64,000 bases of DNA from Pipra filicauda (taxonomy: Eukaryota; Chordata; Aves; Passeriformes; Pipridae): positions 744,001-808,000 of the forward strand of contig NW_024104311.1 of the NCBI RefSeq assembly GCF_003945595.2, written 5' to 3'. This document shows positions 53,171 through 64,000 of the stretch, one piece after another. The notes under the pieces were generated by a model. It saw only the letters and a list, made by a program, of their open reading frames with translations. It made no database searches and was not told where the DNA came from. The translations under genes were made by a program, and so were the position numbers. Positions within the stretch are counted from its first letter, which is position 1; each line of letters opens with the position of its first letter.

Positions 53171-55109
53171 CTTTGCTGACGCGAAATTAGCCCTGCTGTA
53201 GCTCCGTCTTGCTCAACTCTCCTAATATACATATTTTCTGAGCTGTGATCTAGCCTTATTCCCAGGGGTTCTCCAAGAAAGGAAGTGGAGAATGTTCTTT
53301 TCAAAAGCATGAAGTGGGAAAATGTTTAGAACTATTTATAGCTGCACTTAGGCTGTGGAAATCCCAGACATTATAAACTATTTATAGTTATTCTCTGGGT
53401 TAAAAGGGTGAAGTCAGAAATCTTATTGAAAAAGTTGCCTATGCTTCTTATCCGTCAGTTAGATTAAATGAGACTTCTGAGCACGGGATGGGACCAGCTG
53501 AAATTGATGAAAACTAACAGGAATCAAAGACGAGGTAAAGACACTAATTCGGTGAAACACACACACCATGTTGTGGAAACTGGCAGGGGCTCCTGCGTGG
53601 GGCCTGTGGTGGCTGCAGCTGCCCCTGAGCACCTGCCGACTTTGCCCAGTGCCAAAGAGTGGTCGGGATGTGCTCACTTGCTCTTTAGCTGTGGCTGTTG
53701 ATAGCAGTTTAGTGTCGTCCTCTGCCACAGGCTTCTCTGTCCTGGCTGTTAGAGGAATAACATGCCAGCTACTACTGTGTTCAAGCTACTGTCTCTACTT
53801 GCTTTGGTGTATCAAGTTTCTTTATGCTTTAAATGCTTGGAAGTGTGCTTTCTTCAGTGAGCTCCCTCAGGCATCAGAGGGCACCAGGTATCACTAGGTG
53901 CATTATATGTATGTTCATGGCTGTACTCCCTCTGAAGCTCCAGCAACTAGGATTGCCTGTATGTGGATGGTGACGGGTTGGAATTGCAGGGCTGGTTCCC
54001 TGGCCTTGTTAGGGCCCCCTGTTGTCACAGCACCTTGGTGACTGACTGTATTTCGAAAATAAATCATCTCTAAAGCTTTTTATGCTTTTGTGAGAATTGT
54101 TTGGAACAAGCCTGAATTTGCCATAAGTGATTGAAGAACTCTGTAGGAATATCTCTTTACCACTCTACTGACAGTTGAACACAACCATCAGATGCTGGTT
54201 TAGATGACATCTAAACAAACATGTTCTGTACAACCTGAGAAAAATGCTGATATGCAGCTCATTAGTACAGAAATTTCATATAAACAATACTCTTAGTGTA
54301 ACCAAACATTTAAGGGGAAGCTTTTTCTACCGTAACCAGTATAATGTCAAAGATGAAATTACAGTGCTGCATACTTCCCATTGCTGTGCTTCATTGAAGT
54401 TTGCATGCAAAATCAACTCTCTTTAAAAATCCCCAAACCCAAATGCCATAAAGCATTACTATTATTATTTAAAAACTCTCTCCTGCCATCCAACACTTTT
54501 TATGCTACCTGACTTGTATCTTTCAATTAGTATCACTGATAAATGGATTATTTCAAGTACTGAAAGAAGAATCTTTTAGTATCTTCAGATAAACTCACTT
54601 TTTGTTCTTTGATAATGGATTTAAACGTCTCATTTCAAATGAGAGTTGTCTTTTATTTTTTCTTTAGGCCATTTTTCTCCTTGGTCCTTCCTAATCCTGA
54701 ATTTGTGCAAGTGTCCTTAAACCTTGTATTGCTTGCATTTTGCCATGCTTTTACAGTCATCAAGGAGATGCTACGTGGTGATACCACTAATAAAGGTAGG
54801 CAGTAACTTCTTACTTAAAATGGATTTTTGCTTGCTAGTGATTTTACTGGTCCTTCCAGCCTTTTGGACAAGCATGTTTTCATTGGGTGTCTAGATTATC
54901 CTACCTCGTGCCTGCAGTCTCTGGGAATAGAAGCATGGGGTGGATATGTGCATAACTACCTATGTGTTCTTCTGCTATTTTACCATACTTTCCCCAACTT
55001 GACTATATTTCTGTAGTGACACAGAGTGAAGAAAGAGGTTCCTTGGGGTAAAAACACCATTTTGAAATAAGGTATCCTTTTTTCTCCCCGCCTCCTCCTT
55101 CAGGTATAG
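53171..55109. other. Intergenic stretch without recognised genes
   Basis: Nothing beyond short unrecognised frames is seen between the CpG island and the next CR1 copy. A moderately GC-richer part (53560-53720) contains overlapping frames of about 80 to 110 codons without domains. Confidence 0.5.
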
Positions 55110-55983
55110 CAGGTTTCACAGATGACACTGGAATCACATGCTGATATGTGCACAGAATGACTTCCCCTGGTCAGACTTCAGCCTTGGGCTGGTCAATCAC
55201 CAACCATATGAAGTTCAATAAGGGAAAGTGCCAGATCCTGCACCTGGGATGGGGCAACCCCATATATACATACAGACTGGGGAATGAGATGCTGGAAAGT
55301 AGTGCCATGGAAAGGGACCTGGGGGTCCTGATCGACAGCAAGTTGAATATAAGTCAGCAGTGCCCTGGCAGCCAGGAGGGCCAACCATGTCCTGGGGGGC
55401 ATCAGGCAAAGTATCGGCAGCTGGTCAAGGGAGAGGATTGTCCTGCTCTGCTCTGCTCTGGGGTGGCCTCACCTTGAATATTGTGTGCAGTTTTGGGCAT
55501 TTCAATGTAAGAAAGATATAAAGCTATTAGAGAGTGTCCAAAGGAGGGCAATGAAGATGGTGAAGGGCCTTGAGGGGAAGCCGTATGAGGAGTGGCTGAG
55601 GTCACTTGGTCCGTTCAGCCTTGAGAAGAAAAGACTGAGGGGAGACCTCATTGCAGTCTACAACTTCCTTGTGAGGGGAAGAGGAGGGGCAGGCACTGAT
55701 CTCTTCATTGTGGTGACCAGTGACAAGCCTGAAGTTGTTTCAGGAGAGGTTTAGGTTGGGTATTAGGAAAAGGTTCTTCACCCAGAGGGTGTTCTGACAC
55801 TGGAACAGGCTCCCCAGGGAAGTGGTCACAGCACCAAGCCTGACAGAGTTCAAGAAGCATTTGGATGATACTCTCAAGCACATGGTGTGACTCTTGGGGA
55901 TAGTCCTGTGCAGGGCCAGGAGTTGGACTCAAAGATCCTTGTGGCTCCCATCCAATTCAGCATATTCTGTGATTCTGTGATTG
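55110..55983 (+). mobile_element. CR1 LINE 3' end (YNFLVRGR subfamily)
   Basis: The remnant starts with caggtttcacagatgacact (the ADDT region) and reads NHMKFNKGKCQILHLGWGNP, then RLGNEMLESSAMERDLGVLI and [13 protein letters not shown] (55148-55477). The frame then shifts to [40 protein letters not shown] and [16 protein letters not shown] (55485-55754). The 3' UTR ends cagcatattctgtgattctg. Frameshifts show it is dead. Relative to the copy at 45.05 kb it keeps more of the 5' side. Confidence 0.94.
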
Positions 55984-56576
55984 ATGCACTCGTGCTTTTA
56001 CCACCCTTCATAGTATGAAGGGCTGATGACCAAAGTTGAGATGAAGTTGGTTTAACAAAGTCAAAGTCCAATTTAGAAGTGACTTGACTTTAGGATCTAA
56101 TTTATCACAACTTGCATTTTGATAACTTCATAAATAATTTTATTAACATTGCCATGATTCTCTTAATGATTCAGCAACATCCCACAGCAAAAAAACCCCC
56201 AGATTTAAAAAGTTGCAGATAAACCTCTGTTTTAATAGGGCGACCTACCAGATGGCTTCTTTTATTGGCAATAATACAGGCATTTACAATGTTATTAGGA
56301 GCCACATGTATATTACTCAAGAATTCTCTTTGACAATGCTGGGTGTTTCTAAAGGGTATTTTCAAACTTATTTCTCCTATTGCAATGTGCCTCCTTTTTT
56401 CCAAACCTCAAATTCATCAAAACTTGAGCTCATTTATTTCTCTAAAAGATAGAAAAATGTTTTGCAGCAACATATTTAAAAAAACTCAGGATGTAAAATA
56501 AATAACATCATTTGTCCATAAACCACACCACCTGACTGTTCTGCATGAGCAGTGGACAGACAGAGCTTGTGCTGTT

Positions 56577-56894
56577 TCAGTTCAAAGTTAGTTCTTTCAC
56601 CTTATTAAGGATACCACAGGCAGTGGCCAAGGATGAAGTGAAGCCCATCTGGTCCTCTTTGGTGAAGCAGAAATAAAGTATGGAGGTGAGTTGCCTCACT
56701 AGTTTCGCTTGGAATTTTCTAACTTGTGAAATGTAGCTATCAGTTTTCAAGTATTCAGTTACCTGAATCATGGACAATAATAATGGGATGGAAATCACTT
56801 CTGAAGAGGCAGGTGCTAGTACTTCTCTTGTGCAGGTCATGCAAAAAAGCACAACTATGCAAGTTAAAAAGAAACATTGCTTGTAGGCACCCAT
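56577..56894 (-). CDS. Candidate small ORF with signal-peptide-like start
   Basis: A 105-codon frame starts MGAYKQC and is followed by a 15-residue hydrophobic stretch (FFLTCIVVLFCMTC) and TREVLAPASS, which has the layout of a cleavable signal peptide. The ATG context is strong (A at -3, G at +4). The rest is helix-prone (VRKFQAKLVRQLTSILYFCF, ILNKVKELTLN). An AATAAA on the minus strand lies near 56433-56438, about 140 nt past the stop. It has no family I recognise, no repeat cysteine pattern (it is not a defensin) and no sign of splicing. A chance ORF is the main alternative. Confidence 0.2.
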   Translation of the reverse strand: MGAYKQCFFLTCIVVLFCMTCTREVLAPASSEVISIPLLLSMIQVTEYLKTDSYISQVRKFQAKLVRQLTSILYFCFTKEDQMGFTSSLATACGILNKVKELTLN

Positions 56895-59800
56895 ATTGAT
56901 ATTCTGCAGAAAGAGTTTATTAAGTCTGTAAATATAGCTGTATTCAGTGGCTGATTGTACAGATTATCTCAATATCAAACCCACTGTGAAGCAGTGTTTT
57001 ACGTCACTGATGACCAGTAATAGCACTGCAGAAGCAGAGGTGTTGAGTTTAAATGTCAGCTGTGACCTGAAGCTCTCAGCATTTTCCCACACTCGATTTG
57101 CACCATCCAGTTTTCCTGAGAGACCCCTGTATTTGTACTTTCCTTGTATAACTTGGGATTGGACATTTGTACACAATTTTTTTCTCTGTGTTGGAAGCTG
57201 AAAGTCTGCATTTGGAAGGTAGCTTAAGAATATTTAGTCTCACTAGGGAGTAAAGTAGTAATCATCTGAGTGAATTGCTGGTTTTAGAGGGTCCAGCAAC
57301 TAAGACAGAATTGGAAAAAAAATAAAGCCACTGATGTGAGTAAATTGTATTAGTTACAACAAAACAGAGCACTTGTTCCTGATTTGAAAAAAGCAAAGAT
57401 TTTCTTACCTCAGTAACTGAAGCTAATTCTGCCAAAAATGCAGAAGCAAAAAGTTATCGTTATTAGCTTCAGTTATTTATTCCTAAATTCATTTTAACAC
57501 TATTCTTTGATTAATTGGAAAGAATTCTGGTATTATTTTAGATATAAAGAGTAGTATTAATCAATAGCTACCATTAGCCACTAACAAAATGGCTCCAGGG
57601 TAAAAAAAAAAGAAAAAAGCATTGTTATTTCAAATACTGAATAATTCCTAGCCATTATAGGAATGTATAAATAACTAAGAAGCAGACAGGAAAACTTTCC
57701 AAGGCTGATTCATTAGGAGTGAGATACCATGATCTGTAGCACTGAATATGAGCACTCAGCTAGAAGAAATACACTTCCTGTGAACACCAACAGATGCAAA
57801 AAGCACTCACTTGTGATTTCTCAGCCAGATGCTTATTGCTTGTATTGCACGACTGCCCTGTGCCCAGCCTACCACGGCCTGTGTGCTGTGGGATGGCTTA
57901 CACTGCAGGTTAATTTGGGTAGCTCCTCTGAAAAGACGTGTCTCAAATCAGCCATCGAGGAATGGCATTGCAGAAGGTGCCATGGCATGTCACTGACAAG
58001 GCAGGCTGCTGTTTGCATCTCAGCATGGTGAGAGCAATATGCCATTTTGAGCTGGGACAGCGGCACAGATCTCTTTCTGAATACAGACACAGAGGTGGTT
58101 GGCAACTGTATTGGGAGTTCTTGTAAGTGAGCAAGCTTTCCTACTCACTGCATGCCACAGAGAACAGCTCATGCCAGCTGTGTCAGGAGAGTTAGAGTAG
58201 GCAGAGCTGACCACTTTCTAGTAATTTCCTGCGGTTATGTACCCATTTCATAGTCTCTGGTCCATGAAGAGAAACAGGTTTGTGTTGTTGATATTGGAAG
58301 GCATGGTCTTTCTGCAGTGTAGGAAGAACATAAAAAAAGGGAAAATACGTCTTATTTGGTACAGTAGTGGTGGGACCACAAAGTTGGATTGCTAAGATTA
58401 TTTGAAAGCAGACTTACCTGCAGGGTTGGAAAGATGATGGTTAATTAGTATGGGTATTCTTAAGATTCAGCCCACACTATTTCAGGCTGACAGTCACAAA
58501 GGAAGCCATAGCAGAGTTAGCACTCATTAACTTCCTTGAACTGTCACAGACACATTTTATCTGCTGCCCTGACCATATCTAATGGGTCATCATCAGGATG
58601 TTTTGTCTCTGCTGTATTGCAAACCATTTTAGAAGATCATCATACCCATCACTTCCAGCTAGTTTTGCAAGGTTCATGGTACCTTGTATAACTGCTGCCT
58701 GGCAGCAAAAAGGCCAGGAAGTGCCTGGAATTGGTTCCATCAAGATCAAGGGAGCTACCATGCCATTCAACAGAATAGTTCAGCCTCCAACAATTCCTAG
58801 ATCAGTTGTTTTTAAATCCATATAAACTTTTAATGTTCACAGTTGAAGTGCCATAGCTCACTTGTATTTTGTGTGAAAAGCAACATGGCTTTCTCAGCCA
58901 TCTCTTTTGCAGGCAGGAGAATCCCAGTTTGTCCAATCACTTCTCATACAGAGACCACTTTGTAGATTTGACTTTTCTGCCCCTCTCTAAACCTCTTCAG
59001 CACATACCTTGTTGGTTTAGATACAGGGAGAACAGAACTGCATACCCGTATGTTGGAAATGTAAAGGAAGATGCTGCTAGTCTGGCAGGAAGTAAAGAAC
59101 CTTTCTTGAATTCAATGGGTGGTCACCTTTTGGATTACTTACGCCTTTAGTGCTCTAATTTAGGCATTAGAAGAAACTTTCAGAGATACAAACCTATCCT
59201 CATTAATGATATAATCTCCTGAAAAACTGCAGTTGGATATTCAGGCAACCTTTATTAGGAGTCTTCATGCTTCTGCTGTCTCCGTGCTTACCTACGCTTT
59301 TAACTTAGATGCTCTAAATTGCATGTCAGTGTATGACTAATCCTCATAAAGGTATCCAGAGAACTGAAGACTTGGGTGCAAAGCCCTTGTTAGCCTGGGT
59401 AGATTCAGGCTCATATCTCCCATGAGATTTCTATAGCTTCATAGTTTGTGTGTGGCTCACCACTGCTGTTCTAGGTATGCAAAAGATTTCAAATGGGAAG
59501 GCAGAAGAGGAGATCTGATTCTGTAACATAGTAGCTATGATACTGTGCAGGAGAGTACTGTTTAGAGAATATGGGTTTCTGCCTCTCATACAACACTCTA
59601 AATATAATAGACATGCAATATCACTACTAAGATCAGAGGGGGAAAAAAGGCAAGAAAGCACAAAAGGAGGGAAGGCTGGATAAAATCAGGGCAAAGTGAA
59701 TCTCCAGTTGGATCATTCTATAACTTCAAATTCTTTTCTTTGCATCTTCATGGCCTCCAATAGCTTCTATATGGGTCATATGTTCAACATCCCTGGACTT

Positions 59801-62166
59801 ATGAAAGACATTCTTCTCTTCTTCAAGTAGGATACTGAATGTAGCTGGGAATAAAATAACAGTGTTGATTCCCAGACTAGAGAACTCTGCTTTTAGCGTC
59901 AATTTTTTATTCAAGCCTGTGTTGCCTGGGCAATGTCAGGGAAAATATAAATTCTCTTCTGTAGGAGGAAATGCTCTGCCTCCAAACTTCTAAAGTGCTT
60001 ATCTTTGTGTACAGCTGAAATATGATGAAGCATGTGTCCAAAAAAGTGTATTCCCAAGTCAGCATTTCAAGTGGGTGTGAATTTCAAGTTATTCAGAAAT
60101 ATTCAGTCATCAGTGTGGGGGGAGGAGAGCACCAGATTTCTTAAAGTGCACATTAAAAGTGGCAGAGGGACCAATCAGGCTCTTCATAGAGGTCAAGTAT
60201 CTGTAAGCTTGTAGCAGGTTCCCAAGTGGCTTGATTTTCATATGAATCAAGACATTAGACTATAATCAGAGCAGGTCCATATTGTTCATTTCTTGAACTA
60301 AAACCTTTACCCTCCCCTCATCTGTTAAGATAAAAATCCTGGATTTGCTCAACTTAACATTTAAAGAATGTAATGCAGAATCATAGATGTTGGTTTAGTT
60401 TTATCCACGTGTGCTCCACAGAACATTTAAAGTCATGGCATCTTCCGTACTTCATGTATTCATCTTGGATTTAGGCTTATCTCTAAATCCTGGAGGCTAC
60501 TTACTTAGTGAAACTTTACCTGAACAAACTTCTGATTTGTGAGTGAATGAGCTGGAATGCTTCACTCCAGAGCAGAAAATCTGGAAAATACTCTTCCTTT
60601 ACCTTCCCCATATTTGTAGCCAAGACAGCAACTGAAAATGATCTAAAGAAAAACAGCCCTACCGAGTTGAAAAAAAGCCTGAAAAGCAATTTAAGGCTCA
60701 AGCATATAATGTGTCTTGCATACAGTTTGAGTCTACACAGTCATTCTGGAACAACGTGTTACAGTATTTACTGTTTGTTGGAAATAGGCACAGGGTTATG
60801 CCAACTACATAACCCATGTCTTACCTTAATATGATGGGAAGCTCTTCTATTATGAATCTTCCTCCAATTTTACAGCAAGGTAGAATCTGATGGTCCCAGG
60901 CCCTTGCCCTCTTACAAATACGACAATGTGCTGGAGAGCTTCCTCTGGGAACATGAAGCAGATGAAACAGAGGATTAGATTAGATGGAACAGAGAAATAT
61001 CATCTAAATACAACAGGAAATAAATAGTTCTTAGCCCATCAGAAGCTCAGAGTATAGCTTTCTACCTGCCTATCCCTAACCAGGTAGTTGCAGTGTACAA
61101 GTAGTAAAGAAGTGGAGACCTTTAAAGTAGGACATGGAGAGAATGAAGAACTGCACCACAGACTTCTACAGTGACTTTTAAAATGGAAGTCTGAAAAGCA
61201 AAGCATGAAAATGTTTATTAACCACCCCATCCCTTTCTTTCCTCACTAGATTTAATGCTTAAGGCTGGTATTCTTTAATGAAACAAAAGTGAAAAGCAAA
61301 ACATAAGTACGTGCCAGATCTGATAGAGAAGGTGGGACTACAGTGCTGAGAGCTCAGAAGAGAAAGGAAGGTTTTGTTTGATGAACTGGAAGAATGAAAC
61401 AAATTGTGACTAAATCAGGGAAGATGGAAAAGAATAGCAGAGGGAAGGATCCATCTTGGAAGTGTCTGTTAATACAGACAGGTTATGTTTTATGAACTTG
61501 ATTGACACAACACTAAGGAATCTGCAAGCACTATCAAGAAATTGTTATTTGCAAAGAACGTGAAGGAGGAAAAGATGATACCCAGTCACTGTACAATATA
61601 AAAGGTGTGCTGCTTCTTGGTTTGAGTGAAAAGATTTACCTCTATTCCTCTGCAGATAGTACTTCGCTGCCTAGTAGCAAGGTCTCAGTTGTTCTAATCA
61701 AGGAATTTTTTTTGTAAAACTAATTCACCCTTACTTACACTATGCTCTAGGCTGCCTTCTTTTGATTTTTGTGTGTAAATATCTTGCATTTTAATTTAGA
61801 GATGAGATCATCTCCCTAACAATTCTCAGTCATAAAATATCTTCTCCTGCAATTTCTACAGTATATTTCTTTAATTATTCATTTTTTTGAAAAAGCACAG
61901 TCTTAAGAAAGACTTATGTACTGCAGAAAGTAACTACTTGCAGCAGACTTTCCACATTTCAGCTTCAGCTGCCTTGACTATCACATGCACATGTCACAGC
62001 AGTGATATTGTGAAACCACCTTCCTCTGCACACTCCTCTCATAAAAGATCCGAATGTATAGCTCCATAAAATCTGTCATGAAGAAGGAAAAAGCAAACCC
62101 CAAGCAATCCCTAAACTTGCCTGGACTGGTAGTAACAATCCTTTTCACCACCTCACATGTAGCTTC

Positions 62167-62168
<2 letters not shown>

Positions 62169-62201
<33 letters not shown>
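62169..62201 (+). repeat. Homopolymer T tract, 33 bases
   Basis: An uninterrupted run of 33 T, the longest homopolymer in the window. No AATAAA lies just before the A-run on the minus strand and no flanking direct repeats are seen, so a retrocopy tail is not supported. Confidence 0.95.
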
Positions 62202-62204
<3 letters not shown>

Positions 62205-63795
62205 TCTCTAAGAACAATGTGAAAGACACTGTGGGCATTGATAAATCCACTTGGAAAATAAACACCCCAGGGCAGTTCTGTCTCTAGTGATTGTTCAGGT
62301 GCCTTCCAGACAACAGAAGCTACTAGGCAAACAACACAAGCTGGCACGGAAGAGGTTGCATGAAGGTTCAGCTAGTGTGACCTCGAGATTCCCGAGGTGA
62401 GGAGGGTGTGGACGTGTTGGCAGGCTGGGAGAGCTGTGCCTCCAGCACTATGCCACAAATTACCCTCTGAAGGATGCTGACTCGGGCAGATCAAGGAAAC
62501 GTGCAGTCCGTCCTACATTACACCTGGCTGTTACTTATCAACACCTCAGCCCCGTGCAGGAGTTTAAGCCACTCCTGGGGGCTTAGAGGGTTGTGTCACA
62601 TCTGTATCAACAGAAGAAAAACTCTGCTTTGTGAGGGCCCAGCAAAAGCTCTCAGCAGACACCTGTCCTGATAACAACACCAGCTGTTATTTTTTTACTA
62701 CTGGCACTTTTAAACCACCCTGTTATCAGCTGCTGCATATTGCTGTAGTAAAGGTGATGCTCTTCCAGAGCCTGCTGTTTGGTCATGTCATGCAAAGAGA
62801 TAATTCTGAAAAAAAAGCAATATAAGGAGATCAGAAATAAAACTGATCAGTGCAATAGGACTACAGCTATTTGGTTTTATGTTATTAGATCTGTCATTAA
62901 AGGAGACTGCTGGCACAGACACAGACTTTTTAATGCTTTTCAGTTTTCAGTGTGAGCAAATATTTAATTTTTTTCCCAGCGTTGTGTGTTGGTTTTGAGG
63001 AAAAAAGTCAACTTTCTAGATATAGTTCCTGGGATACCTCAATTTTGTGCTCTAGAAGGGTCAGAAACACAGCTTCACAGAGCCACAGTTCCTGCTCAGA
63101 AATACTAATTAAAAGCACCTTTGCTTTACAGTCCCTAAGCTGATTATAGGTTTCATCAAAAAAATGCATGTGTGCGTTAGCAGCTTCCTAGTACTGAATG
63201 TGCTGATAACACTTCACCACATAATGCAGTTAAGCCTAAATTACATTCTATACAGAACAATTAAGATAACACAAGTTTATTTTATTGGAACTATAAACAG
63301 AAGATCAAGTCATGCAATAGTTTTATTAGTTATTTTTATTTAAAAAGTAACAGTCTCCAAAAAGTTGAGTATAGTTGAGTGAGGAAAAAATCCAGAAACA
63401 TAAAACCAGTTCAACAAATCTGTAGTTTAATAAGTCAGTGCCAGATGGTTCATGTACTAGGATCACTGTGAATACAGAGAGACCTTTTACTCAATTGATA
63501 TACACACCACAAATGCAATTCCAATCTAAAACTGATTACAAAAGCAGAGAAAGGGGGGAAAAGACATAAGAGCCATCCACCTTACAAGTTTCTGTCAGTC
63601 TTGCTTTCAAACACATCCTTAGGTAATCCCACATCATTAGTCACTGAAACTAAGAAATTATTTAAATCCCAGTTTATTTTTAGGGATATACTGTCTGAAG
63701 AGGACACCAATTTTACTGCCATTCTGACACAGCTTAAGCAACACATTCTTCAAGGCCATGCCTGTGTTTTCCACATTTACCAGTGCAAGTCCCCA

Positions 63796-63831
63796 CAAAG
63801 TGTGGTAAAAGTGTGCAAAGTGTGGTAAAAG
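63796..63831 (+). repeat. 20-bp tandem duplication
   Basis: caaagtgtggtaaaagtgtg is followed directly by a second caaagtgtggtaaaag. Confidence 0.9.
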
Positions 63832-64000
63832 CTCTTCTTATCTCTGGAAAGGGAAGGATGGGAGGGATATTGGTGGTCTGCACTCAAGTGATACCACCTA
63901 TACCACCGATGAAAGTAAAATGAGTTAAAATAGGACTTGTACTGGGACTTATACTACATTTACAAATTAACTCAGCTAATGTGAATCTCAGGAAGGAATA

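Larger units (their letters stand above)
55984..64000. other. Right-hand intergenic stretch
   Basis: About 8 kb of AT-rich DNA. Apart from the candidate ORF at 56577-56894, a T33 tract and one short tandem duplication, I recognise nothing. MCPH1, the neighbour expected from mammalian gene order, is not recognisable in any frame. Confidence 0.5.

Noticed and set aside
58579..58825. Overlapping ORFs on both strands near 58.6-58.8 kb
   Set aside because: I looked for retroviral or LINE motifs and found none; treated as chance.
60378..60400. cagaatcatag string resembling an inverted CR1 terminus
   Set aside because: Only about ten bases match and no CR1 3' UTR follows.
62169..62347. Possible processed pseudogene with a poly-A tail on the minus strand
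   Set aside because: No AATAAA lies 10-30 bases before the A-run, no target duplications are seen, and the upstream translation resembles no known protein.
34800..64000. MCPH1 last exons, expected next to AGPAT5 from mammalian gene order
   Set aside because: No BRCT-like translation was seen on the minus strand. The gene may lie further right or the order may differ in birds.

Overview
This is vertebrate nuclear DNA, almost certainly from a bird and possibly a passerine. It is mostly AT-rich and non-coding, genes have introns, and the interspersed repeats are CR1 LINE 3' ends finishing in the avian-type ATTCTATG octamer, plus one solo retroviral LTR. No operons, bacterial genes, CRISPR arrays, tRNA or rRNA genes were found.

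The only gene identified with confidence is AGPAT5 (lysophosphatidic acid acyltransferase epsilon) on the minus strand. Its CpG-island promoter and exon 1 lie near 34.0-34.8 kb. Four more coding exons follow leftwards at 19.43-19.50, 19.10-19.21, 14.12-14.21 and 7.68-7.77 kb. Splice sites and reading phases join perfectly into 195 codons plus one base, about the first 54% of the protein. The catalytic NHX4D and FPEGTR motifs are both present. The remaining 3' exons were not found and should lie beyond base 1.

Layout: 1-7682 is the start of intron 5, with a CR1 tail, a 27-nt palindrome and a GC-rich block. 7683-34457 holds AGPAT5 exons 5 to 1 and their introns, with one CR1 tail in intron 1. 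34.0-34.8 kb is the promoter CpG island. 34.8-52.3 kb is flanking DNA with a CR1 tail, a 1.24-kb solo LTR with 5-bp target duplications, two CR1 3' ends with decayed reverse-transcriptase reading frames, an older LINE-like relic and a stable hairpin. 52.66-53.17 kb is a second CpG island with no recognised gene; an unidentified minus-strand ORF abuts it. 53.2-64 kb is largely featureless apart from one more CR1 3' end, a small minus-strand ORF with a signal-peptide-like start, and a 33-base T tract.

No undescribed multi-gene system is visible. The items most worth a second look are the orphan CpG island with its adjacent ORF, the signal-peptide-like ORF, the hairpin near 49.2 kb and the solo LTR upstream of the AGPAT5 promoter.
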